64,000 nt of DNA from Paramacrobiotus metropolitanus (lineage: Eukaryota; Tardigrada; Eutardigrada; Parachela; Macrobiotidae), in assembly GCF_019649055.1 (NCBI RefSeq), contig NW_026570292.1, forward strand, positions 1 through 64,000, in the 5' to 3' direction. The translations under genes were made by a program, and so were the position numbers. Below, piece by piece: positions 12,819 to 24,182 of this stretch. Every line of letters starts with the position of its first letter. The first letter of the stretch is position 1. Under the pieces are notes generated by a model. It made no database searches. It was not told the origin of the DNA and was given only the letters and a program-made list of their open reading frames with translations.

Positions 12819-14672
12819 ATGATGTCTGCCAAACGGCATTCTCTGACGGAGACGAACGCGCCCGACAGCAGTCCCTCGCGATCACGCAAGCGCCACGGTT
12901 CCCGCGACAGCTCCGCCGAACGCGAACGCGACGACGATGACGACCACGACGAGCACGCCGCGCATGCTAAACACCACAAAAAGGAACACCGTCCTTCCTC
13001 CCGCAAAGAGGCATCGCCCGATAAGGAAGCACAGCAGATACCCGTCAGCGACAAGGAGAAACAGTCAGTATTGCATTTTAGCCTGGAATCAGTGGAATGC
13101 CCTGCGTTTTAATTAATTTCCTTACTGTCGTTGCTAGTCTTTTATTGGCTTTATCAAAAGTTTGAGAAAGATACGGTCCTTGATGATAAAAATAATTTTT
13201 TTCGAAGTAATAGGGTTCCTTACGAGTAAATTAATAATATGGTTCTTTACTTCTTTTGAAAATTAGTGTTTCACTTTATTCTTTAATGTAAAGAATTACT
13301 GTTTCACGCGAATATGCGAATGATTATGTATGTTAATAATTATGTATACGCGAATGCGTAGCCTTCAAGAATCATGAGAGCGAAATCGCTATATAAATAA
13401 ATTCGCCTGCGCAGGTTTACGCTAATTAAAAGCATCAAACTTTTAAACACTGAAAAAACATCCAAAATCGTTAGTGTCACGCATGATCTTAGGACGTGTG
13501 GTAAGTGTACATAAATTAACATAATAAATTATTATCTTGAATAGAAGAACAGCACGTATGACGTATGTATTCGTGCGAGACGATTGTCGACGAAACGTAG
13601 TGAGGTGGCACATTCAATGTAGAAAGCATTTTAGCGATCATAAGCAGCAAGCAGTACGAACAGAATATTATATTCAGTAGTTGTAATATATCCATTGTAA
13701 TTCGTTCGGTTTTATTTTTAGTTTTTATTATTCAGTATTTCTGTGGCGGCTTTGGATGCGTTTTCGTTTTGTTAGAGTCTTATTATCCAAACTCCCGGGT
13801 TCGATGGAAATATGTGTTTTGATTGACAGTCATGCCGGCATAGTGGTCACGATTTTGCTGTTGTTTTTGTAGATTGGTTGACTGGGTGTCATCGCGTCTG
13901 GAAGAGCATGCTTGGTATTCCACAGTCAAAGATGCATTTAAAAGTAAGTTGCAAATTGCTCTGAAATTCTGAGGCAATCTCCGAATGTTGTCTGATCTCT
14001 TGCAACATTGTTGGAACGTCTGCGTATTATTTTCTCTCGATTGCAACCATTAAAATTATGTTTTATTTGGCAGATAAACTAGCCACTTATCAGAGCGGGC
14101 AGCTGCTGCGACCGGATCGAGTGGCGAAGGATCTCATCGAAGAAATTGGGAACGGTCTCCGTTGTAAGTGAATTTTCGTACTGGTATATCGCGTTCCGCG
14201 CGATATTGTCCTTTTATCGTAATAAACTCATTTTAATTTTCCCACGTTTTTTATTATGCCACCAGTTTTTGTTGTACGTTTCTTATTACGCTGCTTTTTT
14301 TGGCGAGAGCGTGCACGTTTTTTTGCCACCGGAGCAGTTATTTTTTGGAACTTGAGATGCACATTTGGGATGGAAATCTTTTATAATGCATTTTCATTGG
14401 TTTTTCTAATCTCTAAGCGTGGATTTCTGAAAATGTGGCGTGCTTTCTTAAAAGCATGCACGTGATTTAAAATTTGGATGCCATAGTTTTATTACCGTGA
14501 TATTCTCGCTGGCTTACAATGATTCGATGTTTCTCATGTAGCTTCGGTTCCGGATAAAATCAAAAAAGACTTGTTGGATGCGGTGAAGGATTATCTGCAA
14601 ACGCAGCCGGATAAAGTGCTCCGCCAACTGGATGAGACGAAACGGCGCACGGTTTCCGCAATTAAGCAGTGA
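12819..14672 (+). CDS. Charged Ser/Arg-rich protein with helical C-terminus, unknown function
   Basis: Exon 1 starts at ATG 12819 and encodes an Arg/Ser/Asp/His-rich, probably disordered segment with runs such as DDDDDHDEH and HAKHHKKEH. It may end near 13063 at a GTCAGT donor. Exon 2 (14074-14163) encodes LATYQSGQLLRPDRVAKDL and more. Exon 3 (14542-14672) encodes VPDKIKKDLLDAVKDYL through a stop at 14670-14672. Exons 2 and 3 join in phase through GTAAGTG and TAG. The phase of exon 1 with that donor does not fit exon 2, so an exon between them is missing, the donor is elsewhere, or exon 1 carries an indel. The N-terminus resembles splicing-associated RS proteins in composition only. I do not recognise the family. 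Confidence 0.6.
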
Positions 14673-15666
14673 ACTCTTGTTGTTTATCTCGACTCTCGAC
14701 CATGTCATAATGTGACTTTTTGAGGGGGGTTGTATAAAAATTAAAACTGATTCTGGCTTGTGGGTTGGGGGAATGGTTGATTGTGAAGCAGCGAAACTAT
14801 CCGAAAATTGACCCGCTGGGGGGACAGAGATTTTGGTTGTTTTTTCAATGTTAAATTTTAACTGTGAAGTAGTGTGCCCGCGCTTGCGAAACTGTTTAAC
14901 AAATATACCGATGCGATCAGTGTCTAGCCGACTCTAGCGTTACGAATGCACTGTAGTGTAATGGCTTTCCCAATTGTAAGTCCGTATACGCGTAGAAACG
15001 CCAGGCAAACGATGATCTACGATAATATCTCGAGACTCCAAATTTTTCTATTTCTCCATCGTAATGCTGGACGATCCAGGATGGCAGTTTGTACAGCAGG
15101 TGTCGTGCGGATATTAAATGACATTTTTTTAAGAACCCAGCACTAATAAATATGAATAAAAACCATAAATGCAGAAATACCATTATCCAAAATAAATAAA
15201 TATCATACATGATAGCACTTACCAAATAATAATTTAAAATAAAAATCCGCTTGTGAGTAATAATTAAGTTTCAAGTTTTTCATCAGACTGAATGCAGATT
15301 TTGGTATCGCACCGGAAGCAACAGAACAACACAGTACAACATCGAATCTGTGGATTTTAATCAAATTTTATTAACCACACCAATCTGTTGGTATTCCCAC
15401 TGCAGCTGTCAGTTACTGCATCATTCAGCATTTTTTCCAGATCATACAACGCACAACCACCTAACGGCACTTGAATTAAACACGACCTTACAAGCCAACC
15501 TGAATGCACCGATAAGTTGCAAAATCTGTTACCGAACGACCAACCACATCACTCATTAATTAACGGCCCCTCGAGGGCGATATTAATCGGAATGATATAT
15601 AATCTGTCATGTCAACGCCAATCCTGTCAATCTCCGGCATTGTTCGGCGGAAAGGCCGAACGCCGT
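14673..15666. other. Intergenic, convergent gene ends
   Basis: This is the space between the 3' ends of two converging genes. It is AT-rich with scattered short open frames, none of them linked by splice sites. Nothing specific is seen. Confidence 0.5.
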
Positions 15667-17152
15667 TCAAGCGGTATCGCCGTGTCCCTGCTCGACCAGC
15701 GGCGTCGTCAACGGCGCGCTGTCCGCCATCTTCTCGTCGCAGGACTCTCCGCGGGACGCCGAGCGCTCCTTCTGCAGGGTCAGCAGGAGATCCTGGGCCT
15801 GGGCGCGCAGCGTATCCAGACGGCCCTCGAAGTCCGACATGGCGTTCTCGATGGCGCTCAACTCCAACTCCAGCTTGTCGAAGTACACACCGTTCAGGAT
15901 CTCCCCATCCAGCCCTGTTGCCAGAAGAAAATTAATAAACCTCTGTGTTCTTGTATAACAGTGCTAACCCGCCTACATGTAGGCGGAAGAACAGGATTAA
16001 AATTTTTAACACTGAAATTGTTATCAATGTTCCAACCGGAAATACCACAATACCTCTACATTACTAGTTGCCACTATAATTTTGCAATACTACCATGTAA
16101 TTACGAATTTTACGTAAATTATTACGTAGAACTGTAAAAACTTTATTAATTCCTGCCTGAATAATTTGCTTAATATTCTTGCTAGTAAAAATCAATAGTA
16201 AAAAACGACATATAAACGAATCAAGGAGGCTATTACTGCGGTACAAAACCAGTGCAGTCCCGAGTTACCGAGTATGACAACGGTAGCGTAGTGGATGGGC
16301 CACCAGTCTGGTCTGGTGAGCGTTCGTAGAAACGGGCGCCCGTCCGTACGTCAATTAAATGAGCCCCGGCAGTTCAGTTTTCAACTTTTTAGTACAGTAT
16401 CACATTCGTGTGACGACACCATAAGTTTTTGCCAAATGATTTTTACTTTTAGTGGTCTGGTTACAGCTAACGAAATAATTCTACTCATTTTCATTTCCAA
16501 AGCTAAGAAAACACGACAAATAGTATTAAATTAGAATATTAGATTATTTTTTTTCAAAGCAGCCGAACAAGAAAACGTGTTCAGTGTTGGCCAAAATTCG
16601 TAAAACAGCAAAAAAATTAAATAAAAAATACACCGTTCACACAAAAAAACAAGCAAAAATTCCCAAAATAACCGAATAACGCCACACGGTGACCCAGGCA
16701 AGTCAGAAAAAAACAGCCCACAACTCACAACGAGAAAACAAATCGAAAACTGAAATCGCTAAATAAAACGAAAAGAATCTCTAATAAATGCTATATAACC
16801 TAGGTATGCGAAATTTACAAATTAATGATATAAATCTGGCAGAAAATTCACGGGAAAAAACCCACAGCTCACCTTCGGCTGAGAATTCCTCGGATGTCTC
16901 GGCTAAACTGCTGCTAGACAGCATATCGTACTCCTTCTGCAGCAGCTCCAGATCATCCGTCCCGCCCGTGGAGAAGGACTGCAGGAGGTTGTCGGGCAGC
17001 TCCCCACCCTCACCCTCCTCACTGCTCTCCTCCGTACTGGAGGAGCCCTGTCGCGCCAACTCCTCGTTGCGCAGGGATAAGCCCTGGAAGGCGCTGTTCA
17101 GGGCCGGATCACGTGATTGCTCGCGACGCTCCGCGTTCTTCTCCTCCTCCAT
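15667..17152 (-). CDS. Small acidic coiled-coil protein, 175 aa
   Basis: There are two exons. Exon 1 (17152-16873) begins MEEEKNAERREQ, the first ATG after an in-frame stop. It is rich in Glu and Ser and contains SSSTEESSEEGEGGE. Exon 2 (15914-15667) contains YFDKLELELSAIENAMSDF and LDTLRAQAQDLLLTLQKER, a heptad-like coiled coil of about 45 residues, then a polar tail. The junction is GAAG|GTGAGC to AACAG|GGCTG, in phase, giving 528 nt. The coiled coil faintly recalls the bublin/UPF0184 group, but conserved residues of that family are not clearly present, so I leave it unnamed. It is transcribed divergently from kinase 1. Confidence 0.7.
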
Positions 17153-18265
17153 CCTGCGCTCCACGATGTAACGAAACGCTTATTACACAACCAGCAGCTG
17201 TTGCACGTGATGCGTGTGGCGATGGGGTTTTCACACGGTTGAGAGATCAGGTGTTATTCGCGCAATGAGTTCGTTCGAGAAAATGCAGATTCCGATTGGT
17301 AGACTGATAGGTAAAAACTGTTAGCTGCTCAATAAAAATTTTAAACTAGATCTATAAATTAAATAGCTGACTATGCCAGGAGATCAGAAATGGAGTTTCA
17401 CAGTTTCAAAACTAGGAAAGAATAGAATGGAAATTATACTGTTTGGATTTGTAGTTTACCAAGCAACGAAGCCAGTTCGATAAACAGAACGAACATAGTG
17501 GGGGCGCGTCACTGGTACGGTAACGTAAAGTCGTTCTACCGGAAATTCATTGTAATTATACATGCAGCAATCACCGCTCTGGTGGCGGTGGCATATGCGT
17601 TGTAACTTGTAACTACCAGTGCGACGCAGAATTACCGATGTAGCACGACTGTACGAGTACTCTGTACAGCGTAAAAATTACAAGTGTATTAACTGTTTTC
17701 AATATTTTGCCACACAATTAAATAACTTTATCGGCTTGCTGCAATACTCGTAACATTACTGGTGAAATTTTATAATCGCGTTCATGTTGCTGATAAACCG
17801 GGATTCATTCATAATTATAGTGCTGTACTTATGAAAATCGCTTTGTGCATTGAATTATAGCACACCCCAATTAATTACTTACCGCTGCGGCATCGTCGCG
17901 CAAGATAAAAAGCAACAGATAATCAATTATGTTTTGAAGGTGGTTTCATAATTAGTGAGTATGTATTTATTTGAAGGCAGCAGGTACTGCGCAGACTGTA
18001 CCCAAACCCAGAAGAAAATATAGAAGTATTCACAGATAACGAATATGTACATATGCAGTGCTGTATGTAGATATACTATATAATGCAATACTAATGTATC
18101 TGTATCTAGAAATTAGCCGATAAACGGGTGTAAGCTTGATAACACCCCAAATACTGAAATTATCGAACAGTGTGCAGTGTTCGCTAACTTAAGCAGTATT
18201 TCACGAAGTAGACGAAGGTTCGCGTTACAAAAGTGGATTATTTGCGTTGTGTACACTGTACTGAA
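17153..18265. other. Divergent intergenic region upstream of kinase 1
   Basis: A 1.1-kb AT-rich region separates the starts of the coiled-coil gene (-) and kinase 1 (+). It contains GTAC-type words near 17650 and 18040-18100. No gene or clear promoter motif is recognised. Confidence 0.45.
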
Positions 18266-19359
18266 ATGGGCCGCCAGGTATCTGACAATTACACTCTCGA
18301 CGGAAATGTCTTCACACCGGAAAAGATACTTGGAGGTGGGGCTTTCGGAACCGCCTACCTGGCATCGAGGAACGACAATCCCAACGACAAATACGTTCTG
18401 AAACGGATTGTCTTTTCCAGAACAACGCGGATCCCGCTACGCAGAACCAGGTGGCTGTCAAGTTAGTAGCGCAGTGGAGGAGCGCTTACATTCCATCATG
18501 TCAACTTAGTTCGCTATTTCCATGCCAAGGAACACGATAACGAGTTCATACCGACTCAAAAAGAAGGAATACTCATCCTGGAGTTTTGCGAAAGTATGTT
18601 ACTGAAAAAGCCACCATAAACGAAACATAAATACGTGTAAAGCATATTCGGTCTAAGATAACCAAGATAACCGTAACTAAGATAACCGTGACCTTTGTAC
18701 ACATAGTGGGAAATCTGGAGGCATATTTGGCGAATAAGCGGCAGCAAAACGTGACGCCTCCGCTGCCACTTGTCGCTGTGAAATCCTGCGTACACGATAT
18801 CCTGCAAGGACTGAGTTATCTTCATGCCGACGAGAACAAGGTCGCCCACACCGATTTAAAACCGGCGAACATTCTCTTAACAGTGAGGGATGGCGTGATC
18901 GTCACCAAGATCGCCGACATCGATGATCACGTCGCGATCATTGCCACGATGACCCGCTCCGAAGTGAAGGACACCCGAGGAACGGAAAGGTATCAGTCGC
19001 CGGAAATCCTCCAGGCCAAATATGACTTACTGCGTGTAGGACGCAAAACCGATATCTGGAGTGTGGGAGTTATCGTTGTCGAATTAGGACGGGGGAGTTT
19101 GCCGTTTAAATTAATCAAGATGGATGGGGTACGCCCAGTGAGGACGGATTATATGATTGTTGAACAGCGGTCGCTGCCGATGCAGGTGCGCGATTTCATC
19201 GTGCAGAACGGAGTACCGGATATTCCGCAGACGGAAATTTTGAAAGGATTCACTAAACTGGAGCAATGTTTTAAACGATCTGGGATGGATAGGCCGAAAG
19301 CGGTGGAGCTGCTGCAGGATCCGTGGTTTAAGGGCGGGCCTTGGCAGTGGCGTGCTTAG
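18266..19359 (+). CDS. Protein kinase 1 (DxD family), N-lobe exon with three frame breaks
   Basis: There are two exons, 18266-18593 and 18707-19359. Exon 1 gives the glycine loop GGGAFGTAYLA and the candidate lysine in YVLKRIV. Exon 2 gives the catalytic loop HTDLKPANILL, the motif KIADIDDHVA in place of DFG, GTERYQSPEIL and DIWSVGVIVVEL. It ends DPWFKGGPWQWRA. The catalytic Asp and metal-binding Asn are kept; the DFG Gly is replaced by Asp. In exon 1 the frame shifts three times between about 18418 and 18500 (after KRIVF, after QNQVAVK and before HHVNLVRYF). Each shift is consistent with a one-base loss, so the frame is restored before the exon end and its length (328 nt) equals exon 1 of kinase 3. 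The gene may be decaying or mis-assembled here. Unlike kinases 2 and 3, no C39-like exon follows it. Confidence 0.8.
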
Positions 19360-19786
19360 CCACTTGATACTGCCGTTTTTATGTAATTCTGCCGATGAAA
19401 TATGTTTTCTATACCAATCATAAACCGGATTACCGGGAGCCTTGGAGTTACTCGAAGGCGTACCACAGTTGCATGATGCTCTAGGTAAAATAATAGGTTG
19501 CATGTTAGACGAATAATTATGAATTCTTGCGGGTCGTTTATGTGCACGACAGCTGATAGACAACATGTTAATAATGTTCTATTCAATTAAAGCTTAGGTG
19601 TACTGGCACTCTGCTTCAAGGTTCAGGCGTAAAGCGTAAAGATCAACCAAACGCAAATCAGAACTATGATTTTTAATGTCACTGCTTATCTTATCGCTGT
19701 AGGTTAATGTAATTAAAGAGCATGAAGACCTCTCATAATTAGCGTTATCAGGATAAGCTCGTACTGCTATTCCGGTTTCTCATCGA
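19360..19786. other. Short convergent intergenic region
   Basis: This is the space between the 3' end of kinase 1 (+) and the 3' end of the C39-like exon (-). No coding feature is supported. Confidence 0.5.
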
Positions 19787-20601
19787 TCAGAACTCCTTCT
19801 TAACACGATAGATAATCTGCCCCGGTTCGTAGCCAGACAAATCGAATGCTTCTTTTGTCAGCGGATGAGAAGATTCCCAGTTAGCACACTTTTTAAACCG
19901 CGCATACGACATCTCTGTATTCTCTCCGTCAGGATATGTCATCCACAACCTATCGGGTTCTCCGTTAGGCTTCGCACCTGTGTACCCGCGCAGAACGACC
20001 GCATGGAAATTGGGGAAAGTCGTTGGGCACATCGCTTGGTAGCCGGTCAGGGCGGCTGCCTGCCTGATCGTATCGCTAAACTCCAGATCACCCAACGACA
20101 TTTGTGCGATAACCGGTTCATGACGATCCAGCAGCTGCTTAATATCTGACCAAGTAGCGCGACCTTTGCACACGTACTGGTACTCTTTCGTGTATCGGTT
20201 CATCCATCTGGCCACATCGGGAAACGACGGTCCGATCGTCGGCAGCATCAGCGTGATCAGCGCTGTCAGGCGCGGTGAGTCAACGGACAAAAGGAATGAC
20301 CCCAAGGTATTAGCCAGCGTCGCCCAGGGATTCTGCTGAATGGCTGTCGGTGCCTGACTCTGCTGCAGCCATTTCAGAAGTAACCGACGATACTTCTCGT
20401 CCACTGGCTGGCCGGGGTCGATGTTCTTCTTCACTTGTGCCACTTCAGTGGCGTAGCAATGGTAGGGAAAATGCGTGTGGGGAGTGTGGTGCATTAACAC
20501 TCGCGCGGCACAATTAACACCACAGTCCCATATCATTTCGCGGCTGGGTTTTGGGATAAGGTCTTTATTCCTAAGTAGGAATTGATTTTCCCCGTTCGCT
20601 T
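19787..20601 (-). CDS. C39-like cysteine peptidase domain, copy a (probably 3' exon of kinase 2 gene)
   Basis: This is one long exon of 271 codons, entered at a strong acceptor (TGTTTATAG, AG at 20602-20603) and ending at a stop at 19787. Near the N-terminus is WDCGVNCAARVL, resembling the nucleophile motif of papain-fold C39 peptidases (Cys followed by Gly and a helix). Later come NFHAVVLRGY, which supplies the expected His, and a YPDG turn that could supply the Asp. No ATG precedes the conserved region within the exon proper, so an upstream exon is required. Its phase (two bases before the first whole codon) exactly accepts a one-base overhang from a GTACTA donor at the end of the upstream kinase 2 exon. 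The fused product would be 601 aa. The C39-like assignment rests on motifs only. Confidence 0.65.
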
Positions 20602-21133
20602 CTATAAACAGGAAAATTATTTTCGTCGCGTTGCTGATGCAGTGATGCTTTGTACCATATGCCGGAAAGTGACCCGGCATATAGTACAAAGTTCGTGTGC
20701 AGTACATGCACAAAAACTTTTGCTTTCGGTTGAATTATGAAAACTATCAAACACTTTTTGTTTGCTTTGGGTTACGTCGCGGACAATCTGTAGCAGGTTG
20801 ATTTTTTTTATACATTTGATTGAAAGCCGGTTTGGGCGCACAACACACGGTTGAGTAGTTACGGCTGCAAGGCAATTCTGTCGCATTAAGGCCAGGTGCA
20901 TAATGTATCGACCTCCTTTAAATTTGCTTGTTGAACGCACGTCATATGCATGAAGATCCGATCTGAGCACAGAATCACAGAGTCACGGTATTGGCACACA
21001 TTTCACATTTCTAAAGGAATTTTAAAATCTTTCAGTAATGGTGCTGGTCTGGTTCGGTGTAAAACCATCTTCATATTTAAGTGCATTTATGTGGAAAATT
21101 AAAGACAATAATTATTAAATTTACAAACTAAAA
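20602..21133. other. Region between kinase 2 and C39-like copy a, probable intron
   Basis: If kinase 2 and the C39-like exon are one gene, this is an intron of about 540 bp. If they are separate genes, the first exon of the peptidase must lie here. I could not find one with a convincing start and a matching phase. Confidence 0.5.
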
Positions 21134-22212
21134 CTATATAGTACCTCCTTTAGGGGCGGTATCAGCTTTTGGTCTATGCAAAGCTTCTGCATTTTCAAAC
21201 CACCCACTATCCAACATTTCCACTGGGCTGAGCCGTTTATTGGGATTTTTTTCAAAACACTTCTCCATCATTGTTTTAGCCACATCTGGAATCTCCACGG
21301 GAATCTCGGGGATTCCACCATTGAGCACAAAATTCTCGACTGCGTTTGGTAGATTGGCTTCGTCAACCAGCAAAATAGTTGCTGGGTTGGGCATCCCGTT
21401 GATGGTGTTGACGAACCGAAAGGGCTGGTTCTGGCGGTACAGCTCGACAATTATGCAGCCCAAGCTCCACATATCGGTCATTCTCCCAATCTGGTACTGA
21501 CCGTTTCCCCGCTCCAGCATTTCCGGTGACATAAAGTACGTTGTGCCCTTTAGGTTGCTGGTTACTTCTTTGGTTTTGGTAACACTGGCTTGCAGGGCAT
21601 AATGGTCATCAAGATCGGTTATTTTGGCCACCAAGGCATACCGTGAATGCCGGTCATCGTGAGCGAGGACAATGTTAGCCGTCTTCAAATCCATATGGAT
21701 CACATTATGGGAGTGAATGGCTACTAGGCCGGTTAAAATCTGTCGTATAATGTCTTTAATCTCGTCGTTTGATAGCATGGTTAGCTTGGCGTATGTTTCC
21801 AAATCTCCAACTGTAAGTATTACTACCTAATAGTCTAATACAAATACTGCATGTTGCCTTTTTACTTTGGTTTTACAAGTGACTCACGTGGACAGTATTC
21901 CATCACCACCACTGTTTGTATAGAAGTCTCTATACCATACACGAACTTCTCCAGCTTTGCGTGATAGTACGCGGTAACATTGGGACTTTTAATTCGGCGA
22001 ATCCGTCGCAGTTTTTCCGCTATGGTTTGCAGTACTTCGTCACTGGTGTTCACGCAGGCACTTTCTTTTACCACAACCGGCCGCTTGGACACTTCACCAT
22101 CGATAATCTCTATCGCTTCCGACACGCTCCCACCGCCGCCACGTCCGATATGCCGGATAATGTCGTAGTTAAAGGTGCGCGGTCCGTCAACAAACTGGTA
22201 TGATTTTGACAT
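21134..22212 (-). CDS. Protein kinase 2 (DxD family)
   Basis: There are two exons, 22212-21888 and 21810-21134. Exon 1 starts MSKSYQFVDGPRTF and has the glycine loop GRGGGGSVSEA, VVVKES (candidate ATP-binding Lys) and an alpha-C Glu in AEKLRRI. It ends in the hinge MEYCP. Exon 2 has HMDLKTANIVL (Asp and Asn kept, the usual Arg missing), KITDLDDHYAL in place of DFG, GTTYFMSPEML and DMWSLGCIIVELY. Read to the stop at 21134 the protein is 333 aa with an intact frame. A donor at 21144/21143 (GGAG|GTACTA) would instead join it to the C39-like exon downstream in phase. It is paralogous to kinase 3, with exons of nearly the same length. It is likely cytosolic, as no signal peptide or membrane segment is seen. 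Confidence 0.85.
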
Positions 22213-22828
22213 TGCTGTATTACCGCTTTAATGATATTGTATCAGTCAACAAAAAATAGTACAACAACTGGAATAAAACACGACCTAACTACAATGAAAC
22301 ATCGAAACACAAAACTGGAATTTGCTGGTGCAGCGGGCACTCCAAGCGGACCCTTAAGGCCTTAAGCAACAGCAACAATCACTGCGTGGACTGCTACTAC
22401 GAAACTTAAAGAGAGTTCGTTATCCAAGAGAATGCGAAGGGTGTTCAGTGTTCAGTGTGAATGGTGTTGGTGTTCAGTGTGTTTAGATGGTAGCTGTAAA
22501 ATTAGAAAGAAGGATAGGCACGAGCGCGAGAACAATCGATAATCAGGTCTGATTACCAGACCATTTAAGGCAGTTGCACTCAGTTTTAAAATTTGAGTTA
22601 ACGACCGTAATCTTGTTGATTGTTGGTTTAATTGTTGGATGAACGTCAACACTAACGGTTATCTATCAGGTTGTATTTCCTGTTGCTGCTCGTAAACTTT
22701 GCATTGTTTGCGTGAGAACAAACTGCTCGCTTAATTACCTACATCATACATGTAATCAAAAACGTGTCCGTCATCTCACTACATATATACAGTGTAGTAA
22801 AAATGCACTGCTACTCGGCTACTCATAA
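22213..22828. other. Intergenic flank left of the DIRS array
   Basis: This holds the upstream region of kinase 2 and the left flank of the retrotransposon array. No gene is recognised. The array begins at 22829 after CTCATAA. Confidence 0.5.
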
Positions 22829-23076
22829 ATAGAATTAGCGGAGCTAATTCCGGTTAAGACAGCGGAGAAGGATGAAGGGCGGATTGGAGAGATGTGGTTG
22901 GGCGCGGGTGGGGCGGTTGGGCAGTGGTCAGTTGTAGCATTGTATGTTATGGATAGTACTATCATTGAAAGTTTGTGTATGTAGTTGTGCGATTGATGTA
23001 GCTGAGTGCCGTGTCTGAAAGTTAGTTCTGTGGCTGCTCGAATTGTGTTTGGGAACTGAGATCGCAAATCGCATCC

Positions 23077-24182
23077 GTGTCGTCTTTATCGGAAGCGTCT
23101 ACGAAACAGTCTTCAGTACTGTCTCATGATTCGGATGAGTCCACAGGAACGCTTTATCGCGTTGCCAGGTCCAGTCGGAAGTCAGTGTCACCTCCCAGGA
23201 AGAAGTCGCGTTCCCGTATGTCGCCTTCTGTGGAGTCTCTGCTTCGTCGACAGAATGAAATGCAAGCTCAAATTGACACTTTGACATCTGCCGGGCATCA
23301 TCGTCCGTCTCTGTCTTGTGCGTCGCCGGGTATTGGTCAACGGGACAGCATCTTAATCAGTGACTGCTCAACGCCTGTTGTTTTACCGAAACTGCCTGTA
23401 AGTGCGCGCCTTGGTCCGTTTTAAATTTGACAGTGGATCCTGAAATTGAAGCGGATCTTCGCAGTAACGAAAGATACGTTGATTTCGCTGAACTGCTAGC
23501 CGCCACAGACTTCCAGTATTATTCTGTTCGGGATAAAAAGTCATTTAAGCCGCCGCCAATTGATTCATTTGCACAGTGGGTTAGTGCATACTCTGTGTTT
23601 ATGGCTCATCGAACGCATTATTATCCTGACATGCGCCTGCCGTTGATTAAGTACTTGAGTGTTATGGCAAGTTTTGCGGCCAGTGGTTACTCTGTTAACC
23701 AGTGGCTGGGTTACGACCATCGCTTTCGTATGTTTGCTCGTACACAGCCGTGCAACGTGGCTATATGGGAGACAGCTGATCAAGAAATCTTTCGGCAGTC
23801 TTTCCAGATGCAACGTTTACCGGAACAACTGCAGATGCAACGTCTATCGGAACCGCAGCGTGGTGCTTGTAATAACTGCGGCCGTAATGGTCATTTTGCT
23901 CGTAATTGTTGGATGCGGCCGGCTGTAGGTGTAGCCAGTACTAGCAGCAGCAGCACACAGCTTTTTCGTGACCGGCCGGCTGCGGCCGGCGGGGATCGAA
24001 AAAATAGTGCCGGTAGTGTCGGAAAAGTCATTTGTCAGGACTTCAACGATGGAATTTGTTCAACACCAAGCCGTAAGAAACTTCGTCATTTCTGCTCACA
24101 TTGTGGACGTGGAGGACACGGTTTCTATTCCTGCTATGAAGTCAATGATGCCAACAAAACCGGCAACACCGCTTCGTCGTGA
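23077..24182 (+). pseudogene. gag-like ORF of DIRS unit A, frame broken near 23420
   Basis: The N-terminal part (23077-23424) is Ser/Arg-rich and opens without an ATG; the first in-frame ATG is at 23218. The frame stops after SARLGPF. The same protein continues from 23427 in another frame as VDPEIEADLRSNERYVDF. Unit B reads through this point because it has TTTTT where A has TTTT, plus three more bases (CAGCAG against CAG). The C-terminal part carries two CCHC zinc knuckles, CNNCGRNGHFARNC and CSHCGRGGHGFYSC, as expected for a nucleic-acid-binding Gag of this class. Confidence 0.85.

Noticed and set aside
13790-13815. GGGTTCGAT word resembling a tRNA T-loop
   Set aside because: No acceptor stem, anticodon arm or D-arm can be built around it.
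15517-16137. 206-codon plus-strand frame over the coiled-coil gene
   Set aside because: Antisense to exon 2 of a two-exon gene whose splice sites and phase fit; no recognisable product.
15667-17152. Naming the coiled-coil gene as bublin (BBLN/UPF0184)
   Set aside because: The heptad pattern is similar but the signature residues of that family are not clearly present.
20617-20970. 117-codon frame upstream of C39-like copy a as its first exon
   Set aside because: It has no homologue upstream of copy b, and I found no donor with the right phase. The kinase exon fits better.
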